From Clostridia bacterium (GTDB lineage: Bacteria; Bacillota; Clostridia; Oscillospirales; Acutalibacteraceae), in contig JAGAKF010000052.1 in assembly GCA_017625835.1 (NCBI GenBank), positions 1-64,000 of the forward strand: DNA of 64,000 nucleotides. The letters are read 5' to 3'. The notes below the pieces were generated by a model, which saw nothing but the letters and a program-made list of their open reading frames with translations, was not told the origin of the DNA and searched no databases. The position numbers and the translations under genes were made by a program. Shown piece by piece: positions 40,480 to 49,560 of this stretch (its first letter is position 1; every line of letters starts with the position of its first letter).

Positions 40480-41694
40480 TTATTCGGGAATAACTCCTGT
40501 GATACCGTCGATCTGCATGAAGAAGTACGGTGCTGAACGGTACTCTGACTCGTGGTAATAACCGTCAGAAACAACCTTTGTATCAGCTTCGTAGTTTGCA
40601 TCAGGAACAACGTCAGCAAGTGTATTCTCGTCAAGTGCCTTGCCGCCTACTGTGAAAGCAGATGTATCGAATACGTGAATTTCGCCGTTCTTAAGCTTTT
40701 CAATAGCTGCATCAAGAGCTTCCTGTGTACCTGCAGCTGCAACCTTTGTGTTGAGCTCTGTAAGCTGAACTGAACCTGTTGCAAGTGTTCCTGTGTAATC
40801 AACAGGGATTTCCTTGCCGTTCATAACAGATTCGATCATAAGCTTCATGTAGGGTTCCCAAGAAATCTTTGAAGAAATAAGAGCTGTGTTCGGGCCGATT
40901 GATGCTGTGTTGATGTTGTAAGCAACGTTCGGAATACCGTTCTCTTCGCAAGCCTTCGGAGCGCCTTCAGAGTCAGCGTGCTGGCTGATAAGCTTACAGC
41001 CTGACTGGATAAGAGCCTGTGCAGCTTCCTTTTCCTTAGCAATATCAAACCATGAGTTTGTATATTTTACTTCCATTGTAACTGTCGGGCAAACTGACTT
41101 TGCACCGAGATAGAAAGATGAAAAACCTGAAATAACTTCAGCATACGGGAAAGCACCAACATAACCCATTTTAGCTTCTTCAGCTGTGAATTTGCCTTCC
41201 TTGATCATCTCGTTGAGCTTCATACCTGCAGCAATACCTGCAAGGTAGCGACCTTCATAAATTGATGCAAAAGCATTGTGGTAGTTTGCTACGCCTGCTG
41301 TCTTTGCATTTGTACCTGTTGCGTGGCAGAACTGAACTTCAGGATGCTCCTGAGCTGCCTTAAGAAGATGTGACTCGAAGCCGAAGCTGTCGCCGAAGAT
41401 AACGTCACAACCTGCGTCAACAAGTTCGAGAGCTGCTTCATAACAAGCTGCTGTTTCAGGAATGTTGATTTTGAACATAACCTGCTCATCTGTCAAGCCG
41501 AGTTCAGCCTGAACTGCCTTTGCAGCGTCAATGAAGTTTTTGTCGTAAGTTGAGTTTTCGTCGTGAAGGAAGATAAAGCCTACTTTGAAGTCTTCATCAA
41601 CTCCACCCTTGTCAACCTCTTTGCCTTTCTCACCGCAAGCTGCGAGTGCGAAAACCATGACTGCCGCAAGAAGTAATGCAAGAATTCTTTTCAT
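40480..41694 (-). CDS. BMP-family nucleoside-binding lipoprotein
   Basis: The 404-residue protein has a lipoprotein signal peptide with lipobox LAAC at residue 20. A BMP/PnrA-like binding domain follows (VGFIFLHDENSTYDKNFIDAA, GCDVIFGDSFGFE, MGYVGAFPYAEVISG). It should capture purine nucleosides outside the membrane for the importer encoded next. A 131-base gap with a GGGCG/CGCCC inverted repeat separates it from the ATPase gene and may reduce downstream expression. Confidence 0.92.
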   Translation of the reverse strand: MKRILALLLAAVMVFALAACGEKGKEVDKGGVDEDFKVGFIFLHDENSTYDKNFIDAAKAVQAELGLTDEQVMFKINIPETAACYEAALELVDAGCDVIFGDSFGFESHLLKAAQEHPEVQFCHATGTNAKTAGVANYHNAFASIYEGRYLAGIAAGMKLNEMIKEGKFTAEEAKMGYVGAFPYAEVISGFSSFYLGAKSVCPTVTMEVKYTNSWFDIAKEKEAAQALIQSGCKLISQHADSEGAPKACEENGIPNVAYNINTASIGPNTALISSKISWEPYMKLMIESVMNGKEIPVDYTGTLATGSVQLTELNTKVAAAGTQEALDAAIEKLKNGEIHVFDTSAFTVGGKALDENTLADVVPDANYEADTKVVSDGYYHESEYRSAPYFFMQIDGITGVIPE

Positions 41695-41750
41695 GTGTTT
41701 TTCCTCCGTTTTGGTTTTAATTTATAGCTAAAAAATTGCTACCGTGTTAA

Positions 41751-42326
41751 TTAATCACAAAATGTGATTGTTCCGTCATCTGACATTGACTTAACCCTTG
41801 CAAGGGATTCAACACGGATTCCCTGCGAACGGATAAGCTCGCCGCCCTGCTGGAAGGCTTTTTCGATGACAATGCCTGCGCCGACGATCTCGGCACCTGC
41901 AGACTTAATAAGATTGATGAGTCCCTGCAGAGCACAGCCCTGCGCAAGAAAGTCGTCAATTATAAGTATTTTGTCCTCAGGATTAAGGAATTCCTGAGAG
42001 ACAATAACATCATACGTTCTTCCGTGTGTGAACGATGTTATGGGCGTTGAATAAACATCAGCGGAAATGTTTTTACCGAGAGTCTTTTTAGCAAAAACAA
42101 CGGGGACATCAAAATACTGCGCAACTATACAGGCAATTCCGATACCCGAAGCTTCGATTGTAAAAATCTTGTTGACTTCCTTGTCCCCGAAAAGGCGGTA
42201 AAACTCCTTACCGATTTCGTTAAGAAGCTTAACATCAACCTGATGATTAAGAAAACGGTCAACCTTAAGAACATTTCCCGGGAAAACTTTTCCATCCTTG
42301 ATAATGCGTTCTTCAAGTAATTTCAT
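41751..42326 (-). CDS. xpt: Xanthine phosphoribosyltransferase
   Basis: The 191-residue protein matches Xpt over its length: MKLLEERIIKDGKVFPGNVLKVDRFLNHQ-type start (seen in parts), FTIEASGIGIA, and the PRPP loop ILIIDDFLAQG. It converts xanthine to XMP for purine salvage. It heads the nucleoside importer operon, 57 bases ahead of the BMP gene. No purine riboswitch core was found in its leader. Confidence 0.93.
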   Translation of the reverse strand: MKLLEERIIKDGKVFPGNVLKVDRFLNHQVDVKLLNEIGKEFYRLFGDKEVNKIFTIEASGIGIACIVAQYFDVPVVFAKKTLGKNISADVYSTPITSFTHGRTYDVIVSQEFLNPEDKILIIDDFLAQGCALQGLINLIKSAGAEIVGAGIVIEKAFQQGGELIRSQGIRVESLARVKSMSDDGTITFCD

Positions 42327-42408
42327 AATTGATCTCCAAACACTTGTATTTCAACAAATGGTGTCATTGAAAAAAACAATAACCCACATTTAGACATTTT
42401 ATAAGTTT

Positions 42409-42436
42409 ATTTTATCACAATATCAACTTTTGTCAA
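42409..42436 (-). promoter_or_regulatory. Promoter of xpt and the nucleoside importer
   Basis: Minus strand TTGACA (42431-42436), 16 bp, TAAAAT (42409-42414). Confidence 0.65.
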
Positions 42437-42605
42437 CAAGTTAGTTTTGTAAGGAAGTAAATGTATAGGCTAAGTTTTTGTTGAAAATAACGAGATTTTT
42501 CTTTTTTGTTCATAAAATATTAATATCAGCAATGTAGAATAGCCTTAGTTGATTTTTCCAAAAATTATGTTAATATATAATAAATCTGTACGGAGAGTAA
42601 ATACT

Positions 42606-43316
42606 ATGTCACATCTGATTGAACTTAAAGACGCATACAAAATTTATAACCCGGGTGAAAACGAAGTAAGAGCGCTTGACGGAGTTGACCTTTGCATTGA
42701 CAGAGGCGAATACGTTGCAATCGTCGGTCAGTCAGGCTCGGGCAAATCCACGCTTATGAATATGCTCGGTTTGCTTGACGTCGTAACAACCGGAACATAT
42801 ATCCTCGACGGCAAAGACATCAAGGATATGGACGACGACGAGCTCAGTGCAATACGCAACAAGGAAATCGGCTTTATTTTTCAGGGATTCAACCTTATCC
42901 CGAGCCTTACAGCAAAGGGCAACGTTGAGCTTCCGCTGATTTACAGAGGAATGAAGGCTGAGGAAAGAGAAAAGCTTTCCACTGAGGCGCTTACAAGGGT
43001 GGGACTTGAGAAGAGAATGAATCACCTTCCCAGTGAGATGTCAGGCGGACAGCAGCAGCGAGTTGCAATCGCACGTGCCGTTGCGGCAAGACCACCTGTT
43101 ATCCTTGCCGACGAGCCGACAGGTAACCTTGATTCGAACTCAGGTAAAGAGGTTATGAGAATCATCAACGAGCTCTGGGCAGAAGGCAGAACGATTATCC
43201 TTATTACTCACGACGATAAAATTGCTGAGAAGGCGCACAGAGTTATCCGTATCAGCGACGGCAGAATAATTGAAGACTATATCAACGAGCACGTTACACC
43301 ACAGAGTAATCTTTAA
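42606..43316 (+). CDS. Orphan ABC transporter ATPase (MacB/LolD type)
   Basis: ATG at 42606, after GGAGAG, gives 236 residues. Walker A is GQSGSGKST, the signature is [15 protein letters not shown], and Walker B leads into [12 protein letters not shown], all typical of the MacB/LolD/FtsE export ATPases. Such ATPases normally sit beside an FtsX-like permease. None is present here: a terminator follows at once. The partner must be elsewhere or lost. Confidence 0.9.
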   Translation: MSHLIELKDAYKIYNPGENEVRALDGVDLCIDRGEYVAIVGQSGSGKSTLMNMLGLLDVVTTGTYILDGKDIKDMDDDELSAIRNKEIGFIFQGFNLIPSLTAKGNVELPLIYRGMKAEEREKLSTEALTRVGLEKRMNHLPSEMSGGQQQRVAIARAVAARPPVILADEPTGNLDSNSGKEVMRIINELWAEGRTIILITHDDKIAEKAHRVIRISDGRIIEDYINEHVTPQSNL

Positions 43317-43322
43317 GAAAAT

Positions 43323-43360
43323 ACCACCGGAATGCATTTGCAAACTGGTGGTTCTTTTAA
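43323..43360. terminator. Bidirectional terminator after the orphan ABC ATPase
   Basis: CCACC and GGTGG form a stem around a long loop, T-rich on both sides. Confidence 0.6.
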
Positions 43361-43361
43361 T

Positions 43362-43520
43362 TTATTCAGAGAATCGCCGACTGTATTTCTCAGCCGCGGT
43401 TGTATAGTATTGCTCCTGCGGACTAAGCATATGGTGAGCAAAGATTTCTTCACTGATTATACAGATCAAAATACTGTTGCACGGAACGTACCGCTTTAAC
43501 TGTAGAGAAATCCGTTTTAC
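43362..43520 (-). other. Possible degraded small gene downstream of GH92
   Basis: The minus strand holds an open frame of about 52 codons ending ...AAEKYSRRFSE-stop, with CGGAGG just upstream but no ATG, GTG or TTG near its 5' end. A second frame reads TDFSTVKAVRSVQQYFDLYNQ-stop and then could continue in the first frame after a shift. Together they look like the remains of one short gene with a frameshift. No family recognised. Confidence 0.3.
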
Positions 43521-43525
43521 CTCCG

Positions 43526-45718
43526 TTATACTTCCATTACAAAGAAAAGCTTTCCGCCATTTGTTATCTCATCGTATGTGACGGATGTACCGTCAAGCCT
43601 GACTGAGTTCAGATATATTTCCTTTATGTACGGATATTTCAACGGATCCTTATCGCACTCGACGGTGAATGTATCCGCAACGGCACACGGATGGTACTTT
43701 CTGTCGAGCTTCAGGCTCGCTTTTTTGACTAACGGTGAGTTAATTTCATAAACAGGTATACTCGGGCAAACCTGAGCAAGGCCGAGAGCAGACAGCACAT
43801 ACCACGCTGAAAGCTGACCTACATCCTCGTTTCCGCAAAATCCGAATGCACCCAGTCTGTAAGCTTCTTTCTGCACTCTGCGTGTCCAGTACTGTGTTCT
43901 TTTTGGCATACCCATATAGTTAAAATAATGGGACAAATTGTGACACGGTTCATTTGAATGGTTGTAATCACCATTCCAGAGAGCAGAAAAATCAGCCTTT
44001 TCAAAAAACTTTTCAAGAAGATCAATAAATCTTTCTCTGCCGAAAAGCTCCGCCAAGCCTTCTATATCATACGGAACAAACCAGGACTGCTGGTAGATAT
44101 TACTTTCCACACAGCCGTCAGTATCATACTCAAATTCATCCAGAGGCATAAAGCTGCCGTCTTCGTACCTAGGTCCCATAAAGCCTGTTTCAGGGTTATA
44201 ATTTACGGGATATTTTTTTGCAGTTTCATAAAAGAATTCAGCATCGTCATTCTTGCCGAGAGCCTTTGCAAACTCAGCGAGGGTGAAATTACTGAGAAGC
44301 TCTTCAAGCGTAACGCTTAACAGTTCAGGTTTGAAGCCTTTTTCATTGAGAAAATCGCATCTTTTACGCAGACAATTAAACGGTTTCCCGAAAAGAGTTT
44401 CGCTTCCCAACGAACCTGCCTTTGAAATTGCATAGGCTTTATTAACATCATAATTACGGATGCCCTTTATATAAGCGTCTGCAATAACAATTATTCCCGG
44501 ATCACCGACCATACAGTCCGAATTAATTCCAAGGAGCTCCCAGCGCGGGAACGAACCGTTTCTTGCTTCTGCGATGCTTATGAGGGAATTCACTTCATCG
44601 TTAACCGTTTCAGGTGAAATCAGAGTAAGCAGCGGGAATTCACTTCTGTAAACATCCCAACCGCTGAAAACCGTACGCTGTATATAATCCGTATCTGTTT
44701 TAACCGTACCGTCAGGAGCCTTATATCTGCCGTCTGTATCCGCGCAAATTCTCGGATCAAGAAGAGTGTGGTACAGGCAGGTGTAAAAAAGGATCTTATC
44801 CGTCTCATTGTCGGTATCAATCGTTATGCATGAAAGTGCTTTTTCCCAGGTTTCAATCGCCTTTGCGTGAATTTCATCAAAAGTTTTTCCGTCAACTTCT
44901 GCAAAATTCTTCCTTGCACCTTCGATATCAACATAAGACACAGATGTTTTTATAGTAACTTTTTCTGCATTTTCAAAACCAAGAACAAGACCTATGTCTG
45001 CGCCTTCAACCTCGTTGTTGAATCCGATATATTCTTCATCGCTGAAAAATTCAGCCGTCCTGAACGATTCTGAAAGCTCACAGCAAAACCAGAGCTTATA
45101 TTCAATTCTGCCGTGGCCGTGGCCGAATCCCCCACCCTTCGGCGAACACTCAATCACGCCTTCAAGGTGAGTACCGTCAATAATTTTCACGATCGAATTA
45201 TCAACGCGTCCGCCGATACGGCGCGAAAAATTAAAAATAACTTTCGCATCGTCAGTCTCGTGATATGATAAATCAAGCACGCCGCAGTGCGGAGTTACAG
45301 TCGCTCTTACATCGACATTATAACGGTCAAGATGAACACCGTAATATCCCGCAGTCGCAGTTTCTTTTTCGTGGGTAAACGGTGATTTCCAACCTTCCGT
45401 ACCCTTTTTAAGCGAAAAAAATTCATTTGTTCCGCTTCGAAGGTCTGTTTTGCCTGTAACGGGCATTATCTGAAGATTTCCGAGATCACCGTACCAGCCG
45501 ATACCGCTCATACGGTTAAAGCTGAAGCCTTCAATTGTCGACTGGCAATAGTTATATCCTGTTCCGTTGTCGCCACCCGTAACGGTGTCCGCACAGAGCT
45601 GAACACAACCTCCCGGAAGGCAAGCGCCGGGGTGTGTTTTTCCGCCGCCGTGGGAATAATCCGAATCTTCGTCACCGACGTTTCCGATCGTCGGATCAAC
45701 ATATTTAACGCAAGACAT
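43526..45718 (-). CDS. GH92 family alpha-mannosidase
   Basis: The 730-residue protein matches GH92 throughout. It starts DPTIGNVGDEDSDYSHGGGK, continues FNRMSGIGWYGDLGN, and has the C-terminal NEPCHNLSHYFNYMG and GFCGNEDVGQLSAWYVLSALG blocks that hold catalytic acids. GH92 enzymes are calcium-dependent exo-alpha-mannosidases acting on N-glycans and yeast mannan. There is no signal peptide, so it would act on imported oligosaccharides. It follows the GPH symporter gene, which likely brings them in. Confidence 0.93.
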   Translation of the reverse strand: MSCVKYVDPTIGNVGDEDSDYSHGGGKTHPGACLPGGCVQLCADTVTGGDNGTGYNYCQSTIEGFSFNRMSGIGWYGDLGNLQIMPVTGKTDLRSGTNEFFSLKKGTEGWKSPFTHEKETATAGYYGVHLDRYNVDVRATVTPHCGVLDLSYHETDDAKVIFNFSRRIGGRVDNSIVKIIDGTHLEGVIECSPKGGGFGHGHGRIEYKLWFCCELSESFRTAEFFSDEEYIGFNNEVEGADIGLVLGFENAEKVTIKTSVSYVDIEGARKNFAEVDGKTFDEIHAKAIETWEKALSCITIDTDNETDKILFYTCLYHTLLDPRICADTDGRYKAPDGTVKTDTDYIQRTVFSGWDVYRSEFPLLTLISPETVNDEVNSLISIAEARNGSFPRWELLGINSDCMVGDPGIIVIADAYIKGIRNYDVNKAYAISKAGSLGSETLFGKPFNCLRKRCDFLNEKGFKPELLSVTLEELLSNFTLAEFAKALGKNDDAEFFYETAKKYPVNYNPETGFMGPRYEDGSFMPLDEFEYDTDGCVESNIYQQSWFVPYDIEGLAELFGRERFIDLLEKFFEKADFSALWNGDYNHSNEPCHNLSHYFNYMGMPKRTQYWTRRVQKEAYRLGAFGFCGNEDVGQLSAWYVLSALGLAQVCPSIPVYEINSPLVKKASLKLDRKYHPCAVADTFTVECDKDPLKYPYIKEIYLNSVRLDGTSVTYDEITNGGKLFFVMEV

Positions 45719-45797
45719 TTTTTACACTCCTTGTGATTTGCTGAGAATATGATTGAATAACAGCAGGCACCACAAACGATGGTACCTGCGGATAAAA

Positions 45798-47240
45798 TTA
45801 ATACTGTCGTGAAAGCATTGACTCTGCCTGGTATCTTGTTATTTTACCTGCATTGCAGTCTGCCATAATCTGAACGTCCTTGTCGTTGAGCTTATAGAAC
45901 ATCCATACAGCAAGCGAACAGAGATAACCGATCGCAGGAACCATAACATAAACGAACCACAGAACATTAAGCGCGTGCGGAGACTGCTGAACATTGAGAG
46001 CCTGAAGCTGTTCAAAGTTTTCAGCTTCAACGCTTATCCAGCCTGTATATTCAAGTCCCATCCAGAGAAGACTAACAGAACCCGAAACTGCACCAGTAAG
46101 CTTACACATAAATGTCTGAATTGCGAAAGTGATGCCCTTTGCATCAACACCTGTTTTGAACTTGCCGTATTCAGCACAGTCAGGAGTAAACATAAAGAGA
46201 ACACAGCCGAAAATTGACATCGGGATCGAACGGATAACCGAAATAACAGCGAAGGCAACGATACTCTTATATCCGACAGCCCACATAACAACACTTGAAA
46301 CTATTATGCCGAGAGTACACCATTTAAAGAGGACCATTTTATCGATTTTCTTAAGAATTTTCGGTGTAACAATCGAAAGCACAACCGACGGAACGGCACT
46401 GAATGCACCCACAACAAGCGAAAACAAGCTGTCATTGAAGAGGTAGAACGATACCCACATATTAAGTGCATTTATAATATTCACGCTTGAATAGAAGAAG
46501 AAGCCGATGTAGAAAAGAAGAAGATATTTGTTTTTAAAAAGATATACAAACATCTTTGATATAGAAAAGTTTTCTTCCTCTTTCGGAGGCGTGTAACGTT
46601 CCTGAAGAGTGAGACAGGACGGAAGCATTGTAACAAAAGCAATAACTGCAACAGCGATAGCGGCTACAAGATAATTACTGCCGACTCTTTCGCTGATAAG
46701 AACGGGAACTACTACCGAAGTAATTGTGCCGCCTGCACCACCCCAAATGCTTTTGTACGCCATAATCGAATTTCGTTCGGCAACGTTTTTCGTCATTGAA
46801 GTGATGATACCGTAAATCGGAACGTCACAAAGGGTATAAACAGTATCCCAGATAAGGTAACTGATCGCAAACCACACAAGCTTCGTCGTACTGCTTGAAT
46901 TGAACGGAGCCGCAAACATCAGAACAGTCGTTACGACTATAAGCACAAGCGAACCGCGAAGCCACGGCAGATACTTTTTACCGCTTTTAAACTTTACGGA
47001 GTCGAAGATAACACCGAAAAGGCAGTCGTTGACAGCGTCCCAGATTTTTATTGCGAGCATAATTCCCGTTGCCTTTGTAAGGTCAACGCCGATGAGCATA
47101 AAATATGTAGTAAGATATGAGGTTACAAGAGCGTAAATCGCATTCTGACCGATAAAGAAAGCATAATAACTCTTTCTTTCAAGCGAATTGGTTGCCCAAC
47201 CTGACGGCGAATCTTTCAATAATTTTCTGATTAAATTCAC
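45798..47240 (-). CDS. GPH-family sugar:cation symporter (MFS)
   Basis: GTG at 47240, after AGGAGAGG, gives 480 residues with about 12 membrane helices. It shows the GPH pattern AIKIWDAVNDCLFGVIFD and PWLRGSLVLI, and CDVPIYGIITSMT. Members import disaccharides, glucuronides or glycan fragments with sodium or protons. The GH92 gene 79 bases downstream suggests mannosyl oligosaccharides as cargo. Confidence 0.88.
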   Translation of the reverse strand: MNLIRKLLKDSPSGWATNSLERKSYYAFFIGQNAIYALVTSYLTTYFMLIGVDLTKATGIMLAIKIWDAVNDCLFGVIFDSVKFKSGKKYLPWLRGSLVLIVVTTVLMFAAPFNSSSTTKLVWFAISYLIWDTVYTLCDVPIYGIITSMTKNVAERNSIMAYKSIWGGAGGTITSVVVPVLISERVGSNYLVAAIAVAVIAFVTMLPSCLTLQERYTPPKEEENFSISKMFVYLFKNKYLLLFYIGFFFYSSVNIINALNMWVSFYLFNDSLFSLVVGAFSAVPSVVLSIVTPKILKKIDKMVLFKWCTLGIIVSSVVMWAVGYKSIVAFAVISVIRSIPMSIFGCVLFMFTPDCAEYGKFKTGVDAKGITFAIQTFMCKLTGAVSGSVSLLWMGLEYTGWISVEAENFEQLQALNVQQSPHALNVLWFVYVMVPAIGYLCSLAVWMFYKLNDKDVQIMADCNAGKITRYQAESMLSRQY

Positions 47241-47312
47241 GTTACCTCTCCTCTGCAAATTATTAAATATATTATATCAACACAGCCGTATAAAATCAAT
47301 ACTGCAAAGGGG

Positions 47313-47460
47313 TTGCTTTTCTGAATTATTTATGGTATCATTCGGATGTAAATTATCAATATATTAACTGCCACCGGGTAGTGTGATGCGTTGCATCCGT
47401 CTGCACATCGTTAGGTCTTTGAAGATGTGCTGCGGGTGTTATTTTTTTGGAGTTGATTTT
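47313..47460 (+). promoter_or_regulatory. Promoter and structured leader of pnuC
   Basis: TTGCTT (47313-47318), 17 bp, TATCAT (47336-47341) form a plausible promoter. The leader of about 110 bases then contains CTGCCACCGGG, a GATGCG/TGCATC pairing, a 7-bp stem GCACATC/GATGTGC, and CGGGTG followed by seven T residues and GGAG before the ATG at 47461. It could fold into alternative structures with CACC/GGTG closing. It may be a metabolite-sensing RNA for the transporter, but I cannot match it to a known class. Confidence 0.45.
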
Positions 47461-48150
47461 ATGAATATTTTAAAAGCTATCAAAAGCCTCAGCAAATTCG
47501 AAATATGCCTTTGGTCAAGTTCTGTTCTGATCATTCTTGCTTCCTTTTTCCTTTCGCACGGAAGCGATTATATTTCGTTGACGGCTTCGCTCATCGGTGT
47601 GACGTCACTGATATTCCTTGCAAGGGGTTTTGCTTTCGGCCAGATACTGATGATAATTTTCAGTACTATTTACGGTGTGATTTCTTTCAGATTCCAGTAT
47701 TACGGCGAAATGCTTACCTACCTTGGTATGACTCTCCCGATGTCGGTAATTTCGCTGGTTTCCTGGCTGAGGCATCCGTTCAAGAAAAGTGCCGAGGTTG
47801 AAGTCAGCAGTAAACTCGGGGGTAAAAAGATTGCCTTTTTGATTGTTTCGTCAATCATTGTAACAGCAATATTTTACTTCATACTCAAAGCATTGGGTAC
47901 CGCTAATCTCATACCCAGCACTGTTTCAGTGCTTACGAGTTACATCGCCGCCGCATTGACTGCCTTCAGAAACCCGTATTTTGCCCTAGGTTACGCCACA
48001 AACGACATTGTACTGGTTGTGCTGTGGATATTGGCAACGCTTACCGATATTTCATATCTTCCGATGACGGTTTGCTTTATTGTATTTTTCGTAAACGATA
48101 TGTACGGTTTTATATGTTGGAAAAAGATGGCTAAAAGACAGAAGGGATAA
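47461..48150 (+). CDS. pnuC: PnuC-like nicotinamide riboside transporter
   Basis: ATG at 47461, after GGAGTTGATTTT, gives 229 residues with about seven membrane helices. It shows the PnuC features FGQILMIIFSTIYGVISFRFQYYGEM (seen in parts) and the late FFVNDMYGFICWKKM close to the WxxW-type substrate site. PnuC proteins import nicotinamide riboside or related vitamins by facilitated diffusion. The upstream in-frame start at 47383 lies in the leader and is rejected. Confidence 0.85.
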   Translation: MNILKAIKSLSKFEICLWSSSVLIILASFFLSHGSDYISLTASLIGVTSLIFLARGFAFGQILMIIFSTIYGVISFRFQYYGEMLTYLGMTLPMSVISLVSWLRHPFKKSAEVEVSSKLGGKKIAFLIVSSIIVTAIFYFILKALGTANLIPSTVSVLTSYIAAALTAFRNPYFALGYATNDIVLVVLWILATLTDISYLPMTVCFIVFFVNDMYGFICWKKMAKRQKG

Positions 48151-48187
48151 AAATAGCAGCAAGTTGGCAACTTGCTGCTGATTTTTT
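48151..48187. terminator. Bidirectional terminator between pnuC and yebC
   Basis: AGCAGCAAGTT pairs with AACTTGCTGCT, T-rich on one side and A-rich on the other. Confidence 0.85.
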
Positions 48188-48917
48188 AGTCTTCCATTTC
48201 CCAGTTGTGCCATACGTTCTGAACGTCGTCGTTGTCCTCGAACATATCAAGCATCTTGGTCATATTTGTAATATCGTCTTCGTTTGTAAGCTTTGTGTAA
48301 GTGCTGGGAACATACTCAACTTCAGCCTGAAGGAATGAGTAGCCCTTAGCCTCAAGCTCGTCACGTACTGCGCCGAGGTCGTTTGCTTCTGTACGGATTT
48401 CGAATACGCCTTCTTCATCTGTTATAAAGTCTGTTGCGCCTGACTCAAGAGCATCTTCCATAAGCTTCTCTTCGTCAACATCTTCTGCTTCAATCATGAT
48501 AACACCGCAACGGCTGAACATGAAAGAAACGCATCCGCTCTGACCCATATTTCCGCCGAACTTGTCGAAGTAATGGCGGACATCGCCTGCTGTACGGTTA
48601 CGGTTGTCTGTAAGTGTTTCAACGATAACAGCGATACCTGACGGGCCGTAGCCTTCGTACATGATCTCTTCGTAGTTATCTGAATTGCCTTCACCGGCAG
48701 CTTTTTTGATAATACGCTCGATGTTATCGTTAGGTACATTGTTCGACTTTGCCTTTGCGATTACATCCTTGAGCTTTGTATTAACTGAGGGGTCGGGGCC
48801 ACCGTTTTTAACGGCAACAGCAATTTCACGGCCGATTTTTGTGAAGACTTTTGCTCTTGCGCCGTCTGTTTTTTCCTTTTTACGCTTGATAGTACTCCAT
48901 TTTGAATGTCCTGACAT
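48186..48917 (-). CDS. yebC: YebC/PmpR family DNA-binding/translation factor
   Basis: ATG at 48917 gives 243 residues starting [19 protein letters not shown], the classical YebC start. [19 protein letters not shown], a central [13 protein letters not shown], and an acidic C-terminus follow. YebC family members are reported as transcription regulators and as factors easing translation of proline stretches. The longer upstream start at 49019 does not match the family. Confidence 0.95.
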   Translation of the reverse strand: MSGHSKWSTIKRKKEKTDGARAKVFTKIGREIAVAVKNGGPDPSVNTKLKDVIAKAKSNNVPNDNIERIIKKAAGEGNSDNYEEIMYEGYGPSGIAVIVETLTDNRNRTAGDVRHYFDKFGGNMGQSGCVSFMFSRCGVIMIEAEDVDEEKLMEDALESGATDFITDEEGVFEIRTEANDLGAVRDELEAKGYSFLQAEVEYVPSTYTKLTNEDDITNMTKMLDMFEDNDDVQNVWHNWEMED

Positions 48918-49004
48918 ATTTATCACCATTTTCAAAAAATTTTCAACTTTAAAATTATATACTACAAGGGTAATTTTGTCAACAGTGCAGTCAATATAAA
49001 AATC

Positions 49005-49030
49005 AGCCTGCGTTAACAACGCAAGCTGAT
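49005..49030 (-). terminator. Terminator after the small helical protein
   Basis: AGC.TGCGTT pairs with AACGCA.GCT, then TTTTT on the minus strand. Confidence 0.7.
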
Positions 49031-49034
49031 AAGA

Positions 49035-49469
49035 TTACAGATAAGGACGTATGTCAATTGCCAGTCTCTCTTCAAGATTGATAAGTCTTTTTGCAATATC
49101 CTTGGACTGTTCATCTGCCGCTTTGTACTGATTGAGGTACCTGCTGAGTGACTTTACGCCCATATTACAACCGTCTGTCATAAGGTCAGCAATCGTTTTG
49201 TCAGAATCATCAATCATCAGCTTTGCATTTGTTTTCACCCAGGACATACCCTTTGAAACTGCGCTCGGATCTTTGCCTTCATCGTCATAACATTCAAGTA
49301 AATTCTGAATTTCCTTATCGAGCTTTTCGTGTCCGCACTTGCAGTTTTCAAGATAATTCTTGAAGCCGTCGGATTCGACCTTTTCAATCACATCATCAAT
49401 GGAGTCAACACCCATTTTTACACCTGCATCACATTCGCGCAAAAGCTTTATTGTATCCTGTTCAATCAT
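49035..49469 (-). CDS. Small helical protein, DUF2383/ferritin-like fold candidate
   Basis: ATG at 49469, after AAAGGA, gives 144 residues that are almost all helical. Segments such as LLRECDAGVKMGVDSIDDVIEKV, CGHEKLDKEIQNLLE, and a final KDIAKRLINLEERL suggest a four-helix bundle. Small bundles of this kind occur in Clostridia as uncharacterised DUFs. The usual paired E/ExxH iron ligands are only partly visible, so iron binding is not claimed. Confidence 0.65.
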   Translation of the reverse strand: MIEQDTIKLLRECDAGVKMGVDSIDDVIEKVESDGFKNYLENCKCGHEKLDKEIQNLLECYDDEGKDPSAVSKGMSWVKTNAKLMIDDSDKTIADLMTDGCNMGVKSLSRYLNQYKAADEQSKDIAKRLINLEERLAIDIRPYL

Positions 49470-49526
49470 ACGGATCATCCTTTCATATTTCTATAAAAAG
49501 TATGCCCTTAAAATTGCATTAAATTC

Positions 49527-49557
49527 AAAAACCGTCGGCGAACCGACGGTTTTATTC
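49527..49557 (-). terminator. Terminator after the EEP-family gene
   Basis: AAAACCGTCGG pairs with CCGACGGTTTT around CGAA. Confidence 0.8.
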
Positions 49558-49560
49558 TTA

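Noticed and set aside
42327..42436. Possible purine riboswitch upstream of xpt
   Set aside because: The core sequences of the purine aptamer are missing and the leader is AT-rich and short.
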